Assembly: GCA_004195335.1 (NCBI GenBank)
Contig: SDWK01000505.1
Coordinates: 1-5,383, forward strand
DNA from: Shewanella sp.
Lineage (GTDB): Bacteria > Pseudomonadota > Gammaproteobacteria > Enterobacterales > Shewanellaceae
Direction of reading: 5' to 3'
DNA: 5,383 nucleotides
Part shown: positions 5,159-5,383 of the stretch, piece after piece
Numbering within the stretch: position 1 is the stretch's first letter
How the letters are laid out: each line of letters opens with the position of its first letter
Position numbers and translations under genes: made by a program
The notes under the pieces: generated by a model
The model's database searches: none
What the model saw: only the letters and a program-made list of their open reading frames with translations
What the model was told of the DNA's origin: nothing

Positions 5159-5187
5159 GAGGCGGTCGCGGAATCGCCTCTCTTTTT
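5159..5187 (+). terminator. Strong Rho-independent terminator after the helicase fragment
   Basis: GAGGCGGT (5159-5166) pairs with ATCGCCTC (5173-5180), including one G-U pair, around a 6-base loop. TC and then five T (5183-5187) follow. It begins 17 bases after the stop codon. GC-rich stem, short loop and T-run are all present, so termination of the helicase transcript is well supported. Confidence 0.88.
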
Positions 5188-5239
5188 ATCGAACACGATG
5201 GACGAATGTTGATCATTTTCAATCGTTATAAATTCAGCT

Positions 5240-5289
5240 AGACGTTTTCACCGTCTTCAGATTCTGCATCCTAAAACGCACCATTTTAG
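5240..5289. repeat. Two small hairpins in the AT-rich downstream region
   Basis: AGACG (5240-5244) pairs with CGTCT (5252-5256), and CTAAAA (5271-5276) pairs with TTTTAG (5284-5289), each around a 7-base loop. They lie in non-coding DNA after the terminator. I see no promoter, tRNA or gene that gives them a role. Confidence 0.3.
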
Positions 5290-5383
5290 TCAGTCCCTTT
5301 TCCTTTAAAAGACTATTAATTTTTAACTATCACCTCTTTTCGACTGCGACTCGGAGCGACGGCGGAATCCCCTGCCCTTGTAT

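Noticed and set aside
5234..5284. Tiny minus-strand ORF (16 residues, MVRFRMQNLKTVKTSS) with a purine-rich stretch upstream.
   Set aside because: It is too short, has no clear promoter, and overlaps the small hairpins. There is no supporting evidence of coding.
5330..5383. Possible 3' end of a minus-strand gene (17 codons, read IQGQGIPPSLRVAVEKR then stop).
   Set aside because: The peptide looks protein-like but is too short at the window edge to tell from chance, and I recognise no family.
5355..5383. Resemblance of the window's last bases to a tRNA T-arm (GAATCCCCTGCC), as at an island attachment site.
   Set aside because: No matching acceptor, D or anticodon arm is present, and the T-stem does not pair.

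Overview
The window looks like an accessory or recently rearranged stretch of a gammaproteobacterial-type genome. That placement is an inference from the sigma-54 (RpoN) regulator and promoter architecture, the IS3-family element and general codon style; nothing here fixes a species. The first 1.8 kb is visibly more AT-rich than the rest, so at least two DNA segments of different origin seem to be joined.

Region 1 (1-1834) is a likely two-gene sigma-54 circuit. It opens with the C-terminal part of an NtrC-type enhancer-binding protein (end of the AAA+ domain, a long proline/serine/glutamine-containing linker, and a Fis-type helix-turn-helix). A 247-bp intergenic region follows, with hairpins, short dyads and an almost consensus -24/-12 promoter. 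This drives a 352-residue, roughly ten-helix membrane protein of unknown function built from repeated 'WP ... PLxG' two-helix units. A perfect 10-bp hairpin follows its stop codon.

Region 2 (about 1840-5187) is a gene broken by a transposon. A complete IS3-family element (2002-3633) carries orfA and orfB overlapping by ATGA. It also has an A7G slippery run followed at six bases by a nested stem, so a -1 frameshifted OrfAB transposase is expected. The element has 20/24-matching terminal inverted repeats and is flanked by TCTA/ACTA, a 4-bp target duplication with one mismatch. Removing the element and one flank copy in silico joins the left and right flanking reading frames in phase, ending '...DIVVCTIPS' and continuing 'TDSWIDINKDQ'. 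The 1.5-kb reading frame right of the IS is therefore the C-terminal part of a superfamily-2-like helicase, perhaps a plasmid- or island-type replication protein. It was interrupted near motif III, and only a decayed stub of its first RecA domain remains to the left. The gene ends at a strong Rho-independent terminator (5159-5187).

Region 3 (5188-5383) is AT-rich, with small hairpins and no gene I can support.

I see no CRISPR array, tRNA, rRNA or recognisable defence system. The most interesting items are the sigma-54-controlled repeat membrane protein, the frame-restoring IS insertion, the compact frameshift module, and the uncharacterised C-terminal region of the helicase.
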